DNA of 64,000 nucleotides, from NCBI RefSeq assembly GCF_029603165.1, contig NZ_JAQSVC010000004.1, positions 360,558 to 424,557 on the forward strand, in the 5' to 3' direction. Position 1 is the first letter of the stretch. Each line of letters starts with the position of its first letter. This DNA is from Galbibacter pacificus (GTDB lineage: Bacteria; Bacteroidota; Bacteroidia; Flavobacteriales; Flavobacteriaceae). Both the position numbers and the translations under genes were made by a program. Shown here piece by piece: positions 8,400 to 17,244 of this stretch. The notes under the pieces were generated by a model. That model was not told the origin of the DNA. It saw nothing but the letters and a program-made list of their open reading frames with translations, and did no database searches.

Positions 8400-9647
8400 T
8401 TACATCCTATAAATCCAATTCGCAGGATTATCGGTGTGGTTGTTATCGTAGATCATAAATTTTAAAACGGTCTCATTGTTGCTGGGACTTGTAAATACTT
8501 CGCCTATTTCTTGTTTTGTAACTACATTATCGCCTTCTTTTACATATACTTTCCCAAGGTTGTTGTATACAGATATGTAATTACCATGCTGTATCAAAAC
8601 TGCTTTATTGCCCCCTTTTATAGCCTGTACCGCCAATACTTTTCCTCTGTATATTGCACGGGCCCTGGCTCCTTTTTCGGTGGCAATGCGTACCCCGTTG
8701 CTTTGTATGGTAACCGATTTTACTACCGGGTGTGGTTGTTTTCCGTAGCGCATTTTAATAACCCCTTTTTCAACCGGCCAGGGAAGTTTTCCTTTGTTGG
8801 CAACAAAGTCGGCATCTACAAGCTTAGCCTCTGCCGTTAATGCAAAATTAGAAGACTTGGTTGCATTTTCACGGGTTTCGGCTGTAGTTTCTTTATTGGC
8901 GGCGTTTGCCTTTGCAATGGCCTCTTTAATCAATCTGTCTATTTGACGGTCTATTTCATCGGCCTGACGCTGTTTTTGCCTGATTTGCGAGGCGTATTCC
9001 TCTTCTTTTTCCTTAATGCTGGCAATTAATCCCTTTTGGGTATTCAGTTCGCGTTCAAGCGATTCCTGTTCCTTTCTGTTTTCGGCAATTAAGTTTTCCT
9101 TTTCCTCGCGCTGCACTACCAAACCATCGTTTAATTGTTGGAGTTCCTTTGTTTTAGCTTGAATTTCGGCAGCCTGTTCTTTACGGTAATTGGCGTACTG
9201 TTTCATATACTGGAGCCGCTTGTAGGCTTGCAGGAAATTTTCAGATGAAAGCAGGAACATCAAACGGCTTTGTTGGGAACTGCTTTTGTACGATTTACGT
9301 ATCATTTCCGCATAATCGGCTTTTAGTTCCTTTAAATCGTCGCGAAGTTTCGATATTTTATTGATGTTGTTATTTATTTGGCGCTGTATAAGGTCGGTTT
9401 GTTGGTTGGTAACTTTAATAAGCTCTTTCCTGATTTTTATTTTATGGTCCAGATCTTCAACATCTTCCAGAACATTTGTCTTTTCTTTTCTTTTTTGGGA
9501 AAGCAGGGTATTAAACTGTTGAATTTCTTCCTGTAAACGCTCTTTACGCGCCTCTAGCTCCTTTTGTTCGTCTGTCTGGGCATATATTCCTTCAAACGAA
9601 ATAAAAGCTGTTAAAAATACTATTAAGAAGAAATGCTTTTTGCCCAT
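8400..9647 (-). CDS. EnvC-like murein hydrolase activator (M23/LytM-related)
   Basis: A 415-residue periplasmic protein with a signal peptide (cleavage near residue 23, IYAQ), a long coiled coil (about 25-265, rich in Glu/Lys/Gln) and a C-terminal LytM domain (about 285-415). In the LytM domain the zinc-binding HxH motif is replaced: the equivalent strand reads ETVLKFMIYD instead of the usual LHFE. Such degenerate LytM domains in EnvC and relatives do not cut peptidoglycan but activate amidases during septum splitting. It follows the DUF4292 lipoprotein gene by one base, as the last gene of an envelope operon. Confidence 0.85.
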   Translation of the reverse strand: MGKKHFFLIVFLTAFISFEGIYAQTDEQKELEARKERLQEEIQQFNTLLSQKRKEKTNVLEDVEDLDHKIKIRKELIKVTNQQTDLIQRQINNNINKISKLRDDLKELKADYAEMIRKSYKSSSQQSRLMFLLSSENFLQAYKRLQYMKQYANYRKEQAAEIQAKTKELQQLNDGLVVQREEKENLIAENRKEQESLERELNTQKGLIASIKEKEEEYASQIRQKQRQADEIDRQIDRLIKEAIAKANAANKETTAETRENATKSSNFALTAEAKLVDADFVANKGKLPWPVEKGVIKMRYGKQPHPVVKSVTIQSNGVRIATEKGARARAIYRGKVLAVQAIKGGNKAVLIQHGNYISVYNNLGKVYVKEGDNVVTKQEIGEVFTSPSNNETVLKFMIYDNNHTDNPANWIYRM

Positions 9648-9648
9648 A

Positions 9649-10461
9649 TTATTCTATTTCTATTTGTTTAAAACCACTGGGGATATTGTACGGGAAAGAT
9701 ACATGTTTGTTAAATTCTATATTGTTGTATTCTATCTCGATTTGGTTTTTGTGCTCTTTGTCCATCGTATTAATCTGTATCTCGTTTGGAATAACCTTTC
9801 CGTCAACAGTTTGATAGTTTTTATAATCAATGCTTAACAAACGCCCTTTTCGTGGTTGAGAAATCTGCTGAAGTGCCATTTTAAAATTAGAAGGTTCCAA
9901 TAAAAACAAGGTTTTAAACAAGGCTGCTTGGTCCTCAGGTTTTAACTGATATTTATTGGCTACCGAAGCGGCATAATACTGCTGATCGTGAAGATCGAGG
10001 ATGGCTTGGCCAAGCAGTAGGTTCTGCACCATTTGGTAATTGAGTTCTGTGCCCAGCAATTTGTTTAAATATGAAAAATCCCCATCAAAATAAGTATTGT
10101 CCAGCTTGTTGTAAAAACTTACCCTTGTTGGGGTAATTATGGCTTTGACCACAGACAGGGGAGCACTAATCCATATGGCTTCGTCTTTTTGCATCCGGAG
10201 GCTTACGGTAACTCCTTGGGTACTTTCCCCGTCTGTATAATCTATTCTTATCCTTCCCGACATGGTTCCAAAGTCCAACGCATTGTCGTAATGGTTTTTT
10301 ATAATGTTTTTTGCCGACATGTCGCTTTTAATTTCCCCTGCTTCCAACACATTTTTACTTCCGCAGGAAAGGTTGAGCAAAAAGCTTAACGTCAACAGGC
10401 AAATTAAGGCTCTATTTTTTATTTTCACACATTCAGGTTTTTTCAAATTAATTGTCTGCAT
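9649..10461 (-). CDS. DUF4292 lipoprotein
   Basis: A 270-residue lipoprotein. The ATG at 10461 is chosen over a TTG one codon earlier. The signal peptide is unusually long at its N-terminus, then ICLLTLSFLLNLSC gives the lipid-anchored cysteine near residue 33. The body matches DUF4292 (MSGRIRIDYTDG, LRMQKDEAIWISAP), a family that resembles outer-membrane lipoproteins of the LolB type. It overlaps the upstream TPR gene by 14 bases and abuts the EnvC-like gene, so the three are almost certainly co-transcribed. A part in outer-membrane or wall maintenance is inferred. Confidence 0.85.
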   Translation of the reverse strand: MQTINLKKPECVKIKNRALICLLTLSFLLNLSCGSKNVLEAGEIKSDMSAKNIIKNHYDNALDFGTMSGRIRIDYTDGESTQGVTVSLRMQKDEAIWISAPLSVVKAIITPTRVSFYNKLDNTYFDGDFSYLNKLLGTELNYQMVQNLLLGQAILDLHDQQYYAASVANKYQLKPEDQAALFKTLFLLEPSNFKMALQQISQPRKGRLLSIDYKNYQTVDGKVIPNEIQINTMDKEHKNQIEIEYNNIEFNKHVSFPYNIPSGFKQIEIE

Positions 10462-11377
10462 CAATTCTTTGCTGATATACTTTAGTTTTTTCGGGATTGT
10501 TCAGCCCTTTATAGGCAAACACCAATTCGTTGTAAATATTGTTCCGCAAGGTATTATCGTCAATTATATAATCCAGGCCTTCCTCCAGCACATCGGCGGC
10601 CATTTTGTATTTTTGAAGCTTGTTGAGCGCCATGCCCTTGAGGTAATAAAATTCGGGCTGTGTTGGGTAATTGTCCAACGCTTCACTACTTACCGACAGC
10701 ATTTCGTTGTAATCGGTTTTTTGTAGTTGTCTTAAAATTTGCTGCCGATATGCTTCAACCGGGTTATCAACGGACTTGCTTTCAGCATTATCATCTTCAA
10801 CGCCGTCAAGGGCATTTACATTTTTAAACATGAGTACCTTTGCCCTTTTTTGTTTTACATCGGCTGGGTTTCCACCGGCTTCGGCCATTTTGTCAAGAGT
10901 CTCCAAGGCTTTGTCGAATTCTCGCTGCTCCATGTACAAATCGGCCATGGCCATGTAATATTCGGGGTTGTTCTTTGCCAGTTTCCCCGCAAGCTGTATG
11001 GCTTTTTCCATAGCGTGCTGGGCCTTGTAGCATTTCAACAGGGCGTCAAGGTACCATTTGTTGTCCGGTTGCATGGAAATTGCCGTTTCCAGATACCCTT
11101 GTGCCTCCATATATTGTTGTTGATATAGGTAATTTAAACCCAGTTCATAATCTATTACATGATTGTTTGGATCGAGCTGTTTACATTCCAGCAAAGCTGT
11201 TATGGCTTTATCGTAATTCTCGATCCCCTTTTGTTTAAGCGATTCGTAAAAATATTCCTGAAAAGCATCCGGGTTTTCCTCATTAGAAATATCTGCTGAT
11301 GTTTCTTGGGCAATAGTAAGCGACGTAGTTACGAAAAACCACGAACAGATAACTTGTATGACCCTTTTTTTATACAT
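10448..11377 (-). CDS. Tetratricopeptide-repeat periplasmic protein
   Basis: A 309-residue protein with a signal peptide (cleavage near ITIAQE, about residue 24) and several TPR motifs (for example NHVIDYELGLNYLYQQQYME and EYYMAMADLYMEQREFDKAL). TPR arrays mediate protein-protein contacts; no enzyme domain is visible. It is the first gene of the TPR / DUF4292 / EnvC-like operon, a conserved order in flavobacteria. Its role is probably to scaffold envelope proteins. Confidence 0.85.
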   Translation of the reverse strand: MYKKRVIQVICSWFFVTTSLTIAQETSADISNEENPDAFQEYFYESLKQKGIENYDKAITALLECKQLDPNNHVIDYELGLNYLYQQQYMEAQGYLETAISMQPDNKWYLDALLKCYKAQHAMEKAIQLAGKLAKNNPEYYMAMADLYMEQREFDKALETLDKMAEAGGNPADVKQKRAKVLMFKNVNALDGVEDDNAESKSVDNPVEAYRQQILRQLQKTDYNEMLSVSSEALDNYPTQPEFYYLKGMALNKLQKYKMAADVLEEGLDYIIDDNTLRNNIYNELVFAYKGLNNPEKTKVYQQRIDADN

Positions 11378-11422
11378 TCAACACTTCCATTAAATATTTT
11401 ATGTGAATATCACCGCTTTCTT

Positions 11423-12169
11423 TTATTTAAAAAGCTTCATTGTGTAATCAAATAATTCGGCTCCTCCTCTATTTCCATGTCCCGGAATTACAATTTTAAC
11501 ATCAGGATATCTAGTTTTAATTTTTTCTACGGTTTTTGACCAATCATTTGTATTGGCATCTTCTAAATTACCTTTATTTGCACCAATTTCTTTTATCAAA
11601 CATCCACCAAAAACTACATTATCTTTAGGGAAATACCCAATAACGTTGTCTATTGTATGGCCTTCTCCAAAATACTTTGTATAGATTTCTTCTTTTCCCA
11701 AATTTAAAACAAGCGTATCATTAAATCCGTTTATGGATTCATAAAGTTTATTTCTTTTTTCTTTCAATAACTCCAGTGTTTTATTTGATGCGTATATAGA
11801 AATACCATAATCTGCGAATGCCTTTAGCCCTCCTACACAATCTTCATGAAAATGCGTCGGGATAACCGCTGTGATATTGCTTTTAAGATTTTTAGTTATA
11901 AATTCTATCAATTCTAACGAACTTTCATTGTTTACAGGCGTGTCAAAAATTACCACTTCTCCTTCGTTTACAACAAACATTCCATTTGAAGGAACCCTTC
12001 CAAACTCTTTTGTATTTAAATATGAAATATGTTCATATGTCTGATTCGAGATTTTATTTACAATCAAATTATCAGATTCATAAACAGCAGTGTCAACACT
12101 TTTTAAGGAGTTTTTACAAGAAAGTAAACATAACCCAATAAAAAGATAATGAACCAATATGTATTTCAT
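11423..12169 (-). CDS. Subclass B1 metallo-beta-lactamase, lipoprotein
   Basis: A 248-residue zinc hydrolase of the metallo-beta-lactamase superfamily with the full subclass B1 ligand set: His106, His108 and Asp110 in THFHEDC, His171 in GEGHTID, Cys190 in GGCLIKE, and His231 in IPGHGNRGG. The Lys two residues after GGCL is the B1 lysine that contacts the drug carboxylate. A lipobox (LLSC, Cys18) predicts lipid anchoring, as in NDM enzymes. The cysteine directly after the Asp ligand recalls CcrA of Bacteroides. It probably hydrolyses beta-lactams in the periplasm. It stands between housekeeping genes with no mobile element nearby, so it looks intrinsic to the chromosome. ATG 12169 replaces a TTG at 12172. 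Confidence 0.85.
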   Translation of the reverse strand: MKYILVHYLFIGLCLLSCKNSLKSVDTAVYESDNLIVNKISNQTYEHISYLNTKEFGRVPSNGMFVVNEGEVVIFDTPVNNESSLELIEFITKNLKSNITAVIPTHFHEDCVGGLKAFADYGISIYASNKTLELLKEKRNKLYESINGFNDTLVLNLGKEEIYTKYFGEGHTIDNVIGYFPKDNVVFGGCLIKEIGANKGNLEDANTNDWSKTVEKIKTRYPDVKIVIPGHGNRGGAELFDYTMKLFK

Positions 12170-12233
12170 CAATATTTAGCGTTTTTAAATTGCATTTCTT
12201 TTAGGATTATGCTAATTACCAAAAAAATTGACA

Positions 12234-13244
12234 CTACTCCAAAACCGAATAATCCCCGATGCTGATATCGGTAAATTTCCCGTCGAACCTGGCAAAATTA
12301 CCAATCATGGCATTGTCCAGATTGGCATTTTTGATTACTGAGTTTGTTTGGATCAAGCTATTTTTTATGGTTGAATTTTCTATCACTGTCCCGTTGCCAA
12401 TTGAAACATTTGGACCGATTTTTGCATTTTTAAGCACCACATTGTCGCCAATATAGCATGGTTGAATAATTGCCGAATTTTCGCTTTTTACAGATTCTGA
12501 AACCAAATCTTCCCCTTCTTCATATATAAACTGAAGCATCCGCCCATTGGTTTCAACGGTAACGCTTTTATTTCCGCAGTCCATCCATTCGTCTACCTTG
12601 CCCGGCACAAACTTTTTCCCCTGTGCCATCATGGCCTTTATGCCATCGTTTATTTGGTATTCGCCACCGTGCAGGATATTGGCATCCAGCACCTTTTGCA
12701 GTTCGGCTTTTAATTCTTCGCCTTTTTTGAAATAGTAAATCCCGATTACCGCCAAATCCGATACAAATTCCTTTGGTTTTTCTACCAGCCCCGAAATGTT
12801 TTTTTCGTCATTAAGTTTTACCACTCCATAGGCCTCCGGTTGGTCTACTTGTTTTACCCAGATAACACTATCGGCAGTTTGATCTAAATTAAAATCGGCT
12901 TTAAACAAGGTGTCTGCATAGGCAATAACACAAGGCCCGGAAAGCGATTCTTTGGCACACATAATGGCATGCCCCGTTCCCAATGGTTTGTCTTGATAGC
13001 AAATTGTGCCTTTAGCGTTTAAATTTTTTGCGATTTCATGAAGTTTTGCTTCAATTTCTGGGCCAAAATCATCTTTAATAATAAATGCCACTTCTTCTAT
13101 TTCCTGATCCAATACTTTGGCAATATCTTCTACCAACCGCTGTACAATTGGTTTTCCCGCAATGGGGATTAATGGTTTTGGTATTGTTAACGTATGTGGC
13201 CTAAGGCGCGATCCCCGCCCGGCCATTGGTACTATAATTTTCAT
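12234..13244 (-). CDS. Sugar-phosphate nucleotidyltransferase
   Basis: A 336-residue nucleotidyltransferase that joins a sugar-1-phosphate to a nucleoside triphosphate. The signature MAGRGSRLRPHTLTIPKPLI is at the N-terminus, with the pyrophosphorylase lysine in the KPL segment and a substrate region GTGHAIMCA near residue 93. The last 70 residues form a left-handed beta-helix of hexapeptide repeats (IGDNVVLKNAKIGPNVSIGN). It fits GlmU/RfbA-like enzymes; the sugar cannot be fixed from sequence. It sits between dut and the envelope operon, in a conserved flavobacterial block with the flippase at 13818-15296. Confidence 0.85.
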   Translation of the reverse strand: MKIIVPMAGRGSRLRPHTLTIPKPLIPIAGKPIVQRLVEDIAKVLDQEIEEVAFIIKDDFGPEIEAKLHEIAKNLNAKGTICYQDKPLGTGHAIMCAKESLSGPCVIAYADTLFKADFNLDQTADSVIWVKQVDQPEAYGVVKLNDEKNISGLVEKPKEFVSDLAVIGIYYFKKGEELKAELQKVLDANILHGGEYQINDGIKAMMAQGKKFVPGKVDEWMDCGNKSVTVETNGRMLQFIYEEGEDLVSESVKSENSAIIQPCYIGDNVVLKNAKIGPNVSIGNGTVIENSTIKNSLIQTNSVIKNANLDNAMIGNFARFDGKFTDISIGDYSVLE

Positions 13245-13267
13245 CTGTTAATCGCTATTTATTAAAA

Positions 13268-13288
13268 ATGTGCAAATTTTTTGCACAT
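13268..13288. repeat. Short perfect inverted repeat between dut and the nucleotidyltransferase gene
   Basis: ATGTGCAAA, three bases, TTTGCACAT. It lies 24 bases before the nucleotidyltransferase start and 8 bases after the dut stop. It could be an operator or a small hairpin; no T-run follows on the minus strand, so terminator activity is doubtful. Confidence 0.4.
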
Positions 13289-13295
13289 ACAAAAG

Positions 13296-13730
13296 TTATT
13301 TTACTCCGGTGCTTCCAAACCCGCCGGCACCGCGAACGGTCTCGGAAAGTTCGTTAACTTCTTCCCATTGAATATGTTCGTGCCTGGCTATTATCAATTG
13401 TGCTACACGTTCTCCGTTTTCCACCACAAAATCTTCGTTGGAAAGGTTTACCAATATAACGCCGATTTCTCCCCGATAGTCTGCATCTATGGTTCCTGGA
13501 GCGTTTAAAACCGTTACGCCTTTTTTGGCTGCCAATCCGCTTCGGGGGCGCACTTGGGCTTCAAAACCTGCCGGAAGTTCTATAAAAAGTCCGGTTTTTA
13601 CAATTGCCCGCTCCAAGGGTTTTAAGGTAATTGAGGCCTCTATATTTGCACGGATATCCATGCCTGCCGATGCTTCGGTTTCGTAATGCGGGGCTTTATA
13701 TTGGGATTTGTTGACTATTTTTACTTTCAT
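13296..13730 (-). CDS. dut: dUTP diphosphatase
   Basis: A 144-residue homotrimeric dUTPase that hydrolyses dUTP to dUMP, supplying dTMP synthesis and keeping uracil out of DNA. All five motifs are visible: GMDIRAN (I), [11 protein letters not shown] (II), [15 protein letters not shown] (III, with the catalytic Asp), NGERVAQLI (IV) and GAGGFGSTG (V). The length is standard. It shares its direction with the nucleotidyltransferase and flippase genes. Confidence 0.97.
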   Translation of the reverse strand: MKVKIVNKSQYKAPHYETEASAGMDIRANIEASITLKPLERAIVKTGLFIELPAGFEAQVRPRSGLAAKKGVTVLNAPGTIDADYRGEIGVILVNLSNEDFVVENGERVAQLIIARHEHIQWEEVNELSETVRGAGGFGSTGVK

Positions 13731-13817
13731 CTGTTACTATTTTATTGTTTTTAATGATCAGATGGAATGCCCTTAATTATCATTCCGGTTGGTGTCTTAA
13801 ATTTAGTTATGGGCATT

Positions 13818-15296
13818 TCATATGTCATTATTCTTTTTTAATAACGCCCTAACAATCTTTACAAGTGTGTTTTGTTCCATTTTATATATCAGCATCAAAA
13901 ATACTAAAACAAATAGTGTTCCTATAATCAAGTTTCGGTCAAATACATAAAAAGACAGAAGCGCGAACAATATTGAAATTCCCATGTAACCTACTATTTT
14001 TTTCAAATTGTATGGAATGGGATGATTTTTTTGTCCGAAATAATAAGAAAGCAACATCATGCTGGCATAGGCTATTAAGGTTGCAATGGCCGAACCTTTA
14101 TAGCTAATAATGGGAATTAAAATAAAATTGAAAACCAATGTAAGCAAGGCGCCGAATACCGAAATATAGGCACCATACCGTGTTTTATCGGTAATCTTAT
14201 ACCAAACCGATAAGTTGTGATAAATTCCCAAACACAAATTGGCCAACAAAATAAACGGAACAATCCATAGGGCTTCCCAATAATCGGCATTCGGAATCAA
14301 TATCAATTTAAAAACATCGGCATAGGTTACCACCACCAAAAAAATAAAGGTGCCAAAAATGGTAAAGTACAGGGTGGTATCGGCATAAATCTCTTTGGCA
14401 TTTTTCTTGTTGGCATTGCTAAAAAAGAAAGGCTCTACGCCCAGTTTAAATGCAGTTACAAAAAGTGTCATAAACATACCCAGTTTGTAGCAGGCAGCAT
14501 ATATGCCAACAACGCTATTTGCCGTATTTTCGGGAAGCAGGTATTTGAGCATTATTTTATCGAACCCTTCGTTTATAGAAAAAGCGAGGCCTGCAATAAG
14601 TACTGGAAAGGCATAGCGGAACATTTTTCTCCATATATAGCTGTCCAAGTCAAATCCAATTCTAAAATAAAGCGGCAAAACAATTAATAACGTTATAAAA
14701 CTGGCTATTAAATTGGAGATAAATATATAATGGATCTCATTTTCAAATACCAATGCATTAAAAAACGAAGACTTGTCTCCTTTTGTCAAAATCGGGAGCA
14801 CCAAAAAGAAAAACAGGTTGAACGATAGGTTTATAATTACATTTAAAATTCTTATAAACGAATATTTAAGTGGCATTTCGTTATTCCTGAACCAAGCAAA
14901 CGGAATAACACAAAGCGCGTCCAAGAACAGTATTAAAATAACGTAGACAATAAAATTGGGACTAAATTCCAACCAGGAAGCTAATTGGTATCTCATTAAA
15001 TAGCCAACAATCAAAAAAACTATAGACGATATAAAAATAGAAGTAAGTGCCGTTGCCTGTACTTCGGCCTTTCGTTCGCTCTTGTTCATAAACCGAAAGA
15101 ACGCCGTTTCCATTCCATAGGAAAGCAATACGTTCCCCAGCATCAAATACACATATAAGCTTGAAAACACCCCGTAAGCAGAAGTTGGGAGTTTATCGGT
15201 ATACAGCGGGGTTAATGTTACGTTGAGCAACCGTGGCAAAACGGTTGCCAGGCCATAAATAAAAGTATGCTTAAAAAGTTTTTGTAAAGCCCCCAA
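13818..15296 (-). CDS. Polysaccharide flippase (MATE/MOP-like, Wzx type)
   Basis: A 492-residue polytopic membrane protein with about 12-14 hydrophobic segments and the N-terminal pattern of the polysaccharide-transport/MurJ-like family (KHTFIYGLATVLPRLLNVTL, then LYTDKLPTSAYGVFSS). It should flip a lipid-linked oligosaccharide to the outer face of the inner membrane. The start codon is TTG at 15296, the only start that keeps the first transmembrane helix; no ATG is available nearby. It is upstream of dut in the conserved block. Confidence 0.85.
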   Translation of the reverse strand: MGALQKLFKHTFIYGLATVLPRLLNVTLTPLYTDKLPTSAYGVFSSLYVYLMLGNVLLSYGMETAFFRFMNKSERKAEVQATALTSIFISSIVFLIVGYLMRYQLASWLEFSPNFIVYVILILFLDALCVIPFAWFRNNEMPLKYSFIRILNVIINLSFNLFFFLVLPILTKGDKSSFFNALVFENEIHYIFISNLIASFITLLIVLPLYFRIGFDLDSYIWRKMFRYAFPVLIAGLAFSINEGFDKIMLKYLLPENTANSVVGIYAACYKLGMFMTLFVTAFKLGVEPFFFSNANKKNAKEIYADTTLYFTIFGTFIFLVVVTYADVFKLILIPNADYWEALWIVPFILLANLCLGIYHNLSVWYKITDKTRYGAYISVFGALLTLVFNFILIPIISYKGSAIATLIAYASMMLLSYYFGQKNHPIPYNLKKIVGYMGISILFALLSFYVFDRNLIIGTLFVLVFLMLIYKMEQNTLVKIVRALLKKNNDI

Positions 15297-15453
15297 TGTT
15301 GTGTTTGTGTTATAACGCTAAAAGTATCGATTTATAGAGAGTTGGCAAAGTGTTGCTTTGGTTTTTTACTCGCTAAACGGGATTTGATATGACCTGAGGC
15401 CATTGACAAAATTAAACTATTTGAAAAACCTTCAATCTGAAAATACTAATTGT

Positions 15454-15942
15454 TTATGGACTTTCCTTATAATGAATGGGAGTTGCCGATATCATTTTAG
15501 TTATTTTATAATAATTGGTTTTTCCTTTTTCGGTGTAACTCAATAAAGCTTCGCCTTTTTTTAATTCAAACGGTGGTTTTACCGGAAGCTTTGGTGGCTT
15601 GTTGCCAAATTCTTTTTTGGGGTCGGCATGCATAACAATATCTGGAGGTTGTTGGTTTGTAAAGCGTCCAATATATACCAAATACGTCCCTCTTTTAACC
15701 TTTTCAAGTTTTGCTACTTGGCTGTTATAATAAATACTGTCCAACATGACTTCTTCGCCAGATTTAAGGGTGATATAGATATTTTCTCCTTTTATGGCCT
15801 TATCGTCGCCCGTCGTCCATGCTTCTTTATGTACTTCATTTAAGGTAAATGGCGGGTTTTCTATGAGTTTTTGCGATGTTCCACACTTCGAAAACCCAAA
15901 AACAATGCTGATCCCTATAATTATATTGTATATTTTTTTCAT
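15454..15942 (-). CDS. Small lipoprotein, function unknown
   Basis: A 162-residue protein with a signal peptide (MKKIYNIIIGISIVFGFSKC) giving a lipid-anchored Cys20. The mature part is rich in Lys, Pro and beta-strand-like stretches (KGENIYITLKSGEEVMLDSI) with no catalytic motif. I do not recognise the family. It stands alone between the flippase gene and the hairpin that follows the ATP synthase cluster, with about 150 gene-free bases on its left. Confidence 0.7.
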   Translation of the reverse strand: MKKIYNIIIGISIVFGFSKCGTSQKLIENPPFTLNEVHKEAWTTGDDKAIKGENIYITLKSGEEVMLDSIYYNSQVAKLEKVKRGTYLVYIGRFTNQQPPDIVMHADPKKEFGNKPPKLPVKPPFELKKGEALLSYTEKGKTNYYKITKMISATPIHYKESP

Positions 15943-16020
15943 TTGTTGCGTTTGATTTTTAAAGATACGATTTCAAAATTGATGCCAGATGTTAATTGTA
16001 AACTCATTTAAATAACAACA

Positions 16021-16053
16021 AAACCCTCGAAGGTTTAAAACCTTCGAGGGTTT
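16021..16053. terminator. Perfect 15-bp hairpin downstream of the ATP synthase operon
   Basis: AAACCCTCGAAGGTT, TAA, AACCTTCGAGGGTTT: 15 perfect pairs with a three-base loop, lying about 85 bases beyond the tandem repeats that follow atpG. It could end the ATP synthase transcript and also insulate the lipoprotein gene at 15454-15942. Its design resembles the hairpin at 28841-28871. Confidence 0.7.
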
Positions 16054-16137
16054 GAATATAGTTAGATTCGGTATTTCTACTGAAAAATTTCTTAATTATT
16101 TAAGACTTCCGCTCTTATTGAAAAATTTGGCTAACGC

Positions 16138-16298
16138 CTAATTGTTCAGTGCCTCGGAAGGGAAAATTTGCTCCTTATCAGTCGCTAATTGTTCAGTGCC
16201 TCAGAAGGAAAAATTTGCTCCTTATCAGTCGCTAATTGTTCAGTGCCTCGGAAGGAAAAATTTGCTCCTTATCAGTCGCTAATTGTTCAGTGCCTCAG
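16138..16298 (-). repeat. 47-bp tandem repeat copying the atpG 3' end
   Basis: Three full units of 47 bases begin at 16138, 16185 and 16232, and a fourth partial copy (20 bases) at 16279 is the real end of atpG. Each unit carries the last bases of atpG including its stop (minus strand AGGCACTGAACAATTAG) plus about 30 bases of spacer. The units differ at two sites (CTCGG/CTCAG and one A/G). A degenerate half-unit (GAAAAATTTG) lies further left near 16119. Since 47 is not a multiple of three, the copies do not extend the atpG frame. Confidence 0.95.
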
Positions 16299-17142
16299 CA
16301 CCTCCAACAATTTCTAAAATTTCGTTGGTAATGGCGGCTTGACGCGCTTTGTTATATGTAAGCGTAAGCTCTGCTTTTAACTCGGCAGCATTGTCTGTTG
16401 CCTTGTGCATGGCCGTCATACGTGCGCCGTGTTCTGATGCAAATGAATCGCGAATGGCTTTGTATAATTGTGTTTTTAACGACTTTGGTATTAATGTTTC
16501 TACGATTTCCACTTTTGAAGGTTCAAAAATATAATCGGCTGTTGCATTTGCATTTTCAGACTCGATGGGTTTTATTGGCAGAAAATCTTCCGTTTTAACA
16601 ACTTGTGTCGCTGCATTTTTAAAGTGATTGTACACCAATATTATTTTATCGTATGTCCCTTCGCCATACAGCGCCATTAAATGTTCTGCAATATCAGAAA
16701 CATGCTCGAAGGTTAAATCATCAAAAACTTCGTTGTTGTTATGGGTTATATAATGATTCTTTTTTAGTACATCGTTCCCTTTTTTACCAATGGTAACAAG
16801 GCTGACCTTTTTGTCAGCATAGACCGTATTGGCCAATCTATTGGATTCTTTTACGATATTGGTATTAAACGCACCGCATAAGCCCCTATTGGAAGTTATT
16901 GCAACCACAAGAACACTTTTAATTTCACGCTGCTCGGCAAAAACACTTCCGGAGTCCCCTTCTAAAGTTGCACTTAAACTTTGCAGTAATTCCGTAAGTT
17001 TATCGGCATATGGTCGCATGGCCGTAATAGCGTCCTGCGCTTTTTTCAACTTGGCGGCCGATACCATTTTCATGGCACTGGTAATCTGCATGGTTGAACC
17101 TACCGATGTAATCCTGCTTCGTATTTCTTTTAAATTTGCCAT
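16279..17142 (-). CDS. atpG: ATP synthase F1 gamma subunit
   Basis: A 287-residue central-stalk subunit that couples c-ring rotation to catalysis in F1. The N-terminal helix MANLKEIRSRITSVGSTMQI and the C-terminal helix with KARQAAITNEILEIVGGAEA are typical and would form the coiled-coil shaft. The segment TSNRGLCGAFN near residue 78 is a family hallmark. ATG 17142 is used; the frame is open to 17169 but only MANLKE matches relatives, and GGAGAGG lies just upstream. It is the last gene of the cluster, and its final codons are repeated downstream. Confidence 0.96.
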   Translation of the reverse strand: MANLKEIRSRITSVGSTMQITSAMKMVSAAKLKKAQDAITAMRPYADKLTELLQSLSATLEGDSGSVFAEQREIKSVLVVAITSNRGLCGAFNTNIVKESNRLANTVYADKKVSLVTIGKKGNDVLKKNHYITHNNNEVFDDLTFEHVSDIAEHLMALYGEGTYDKIILVYNHFKNAATQVVKTEDFLPIKPIESENANATADYIFEPSKVEIVETLIPKSLKTQLYKAIRDSFASEHGARMTAMHKATDNAAELKAELTLTYNKARQAAITNEILEIVGGAEALNN

Positions 17143-17244
17143 TTTAGCCTCTCCTAAGTCCTCTCTCAAGGAGCGGACTTAAACATTTTAATTATTAAAA
17201 CTATTCAATCCAATCTTCTCCCCTCAGGGGAGATTGAGTAGGGC

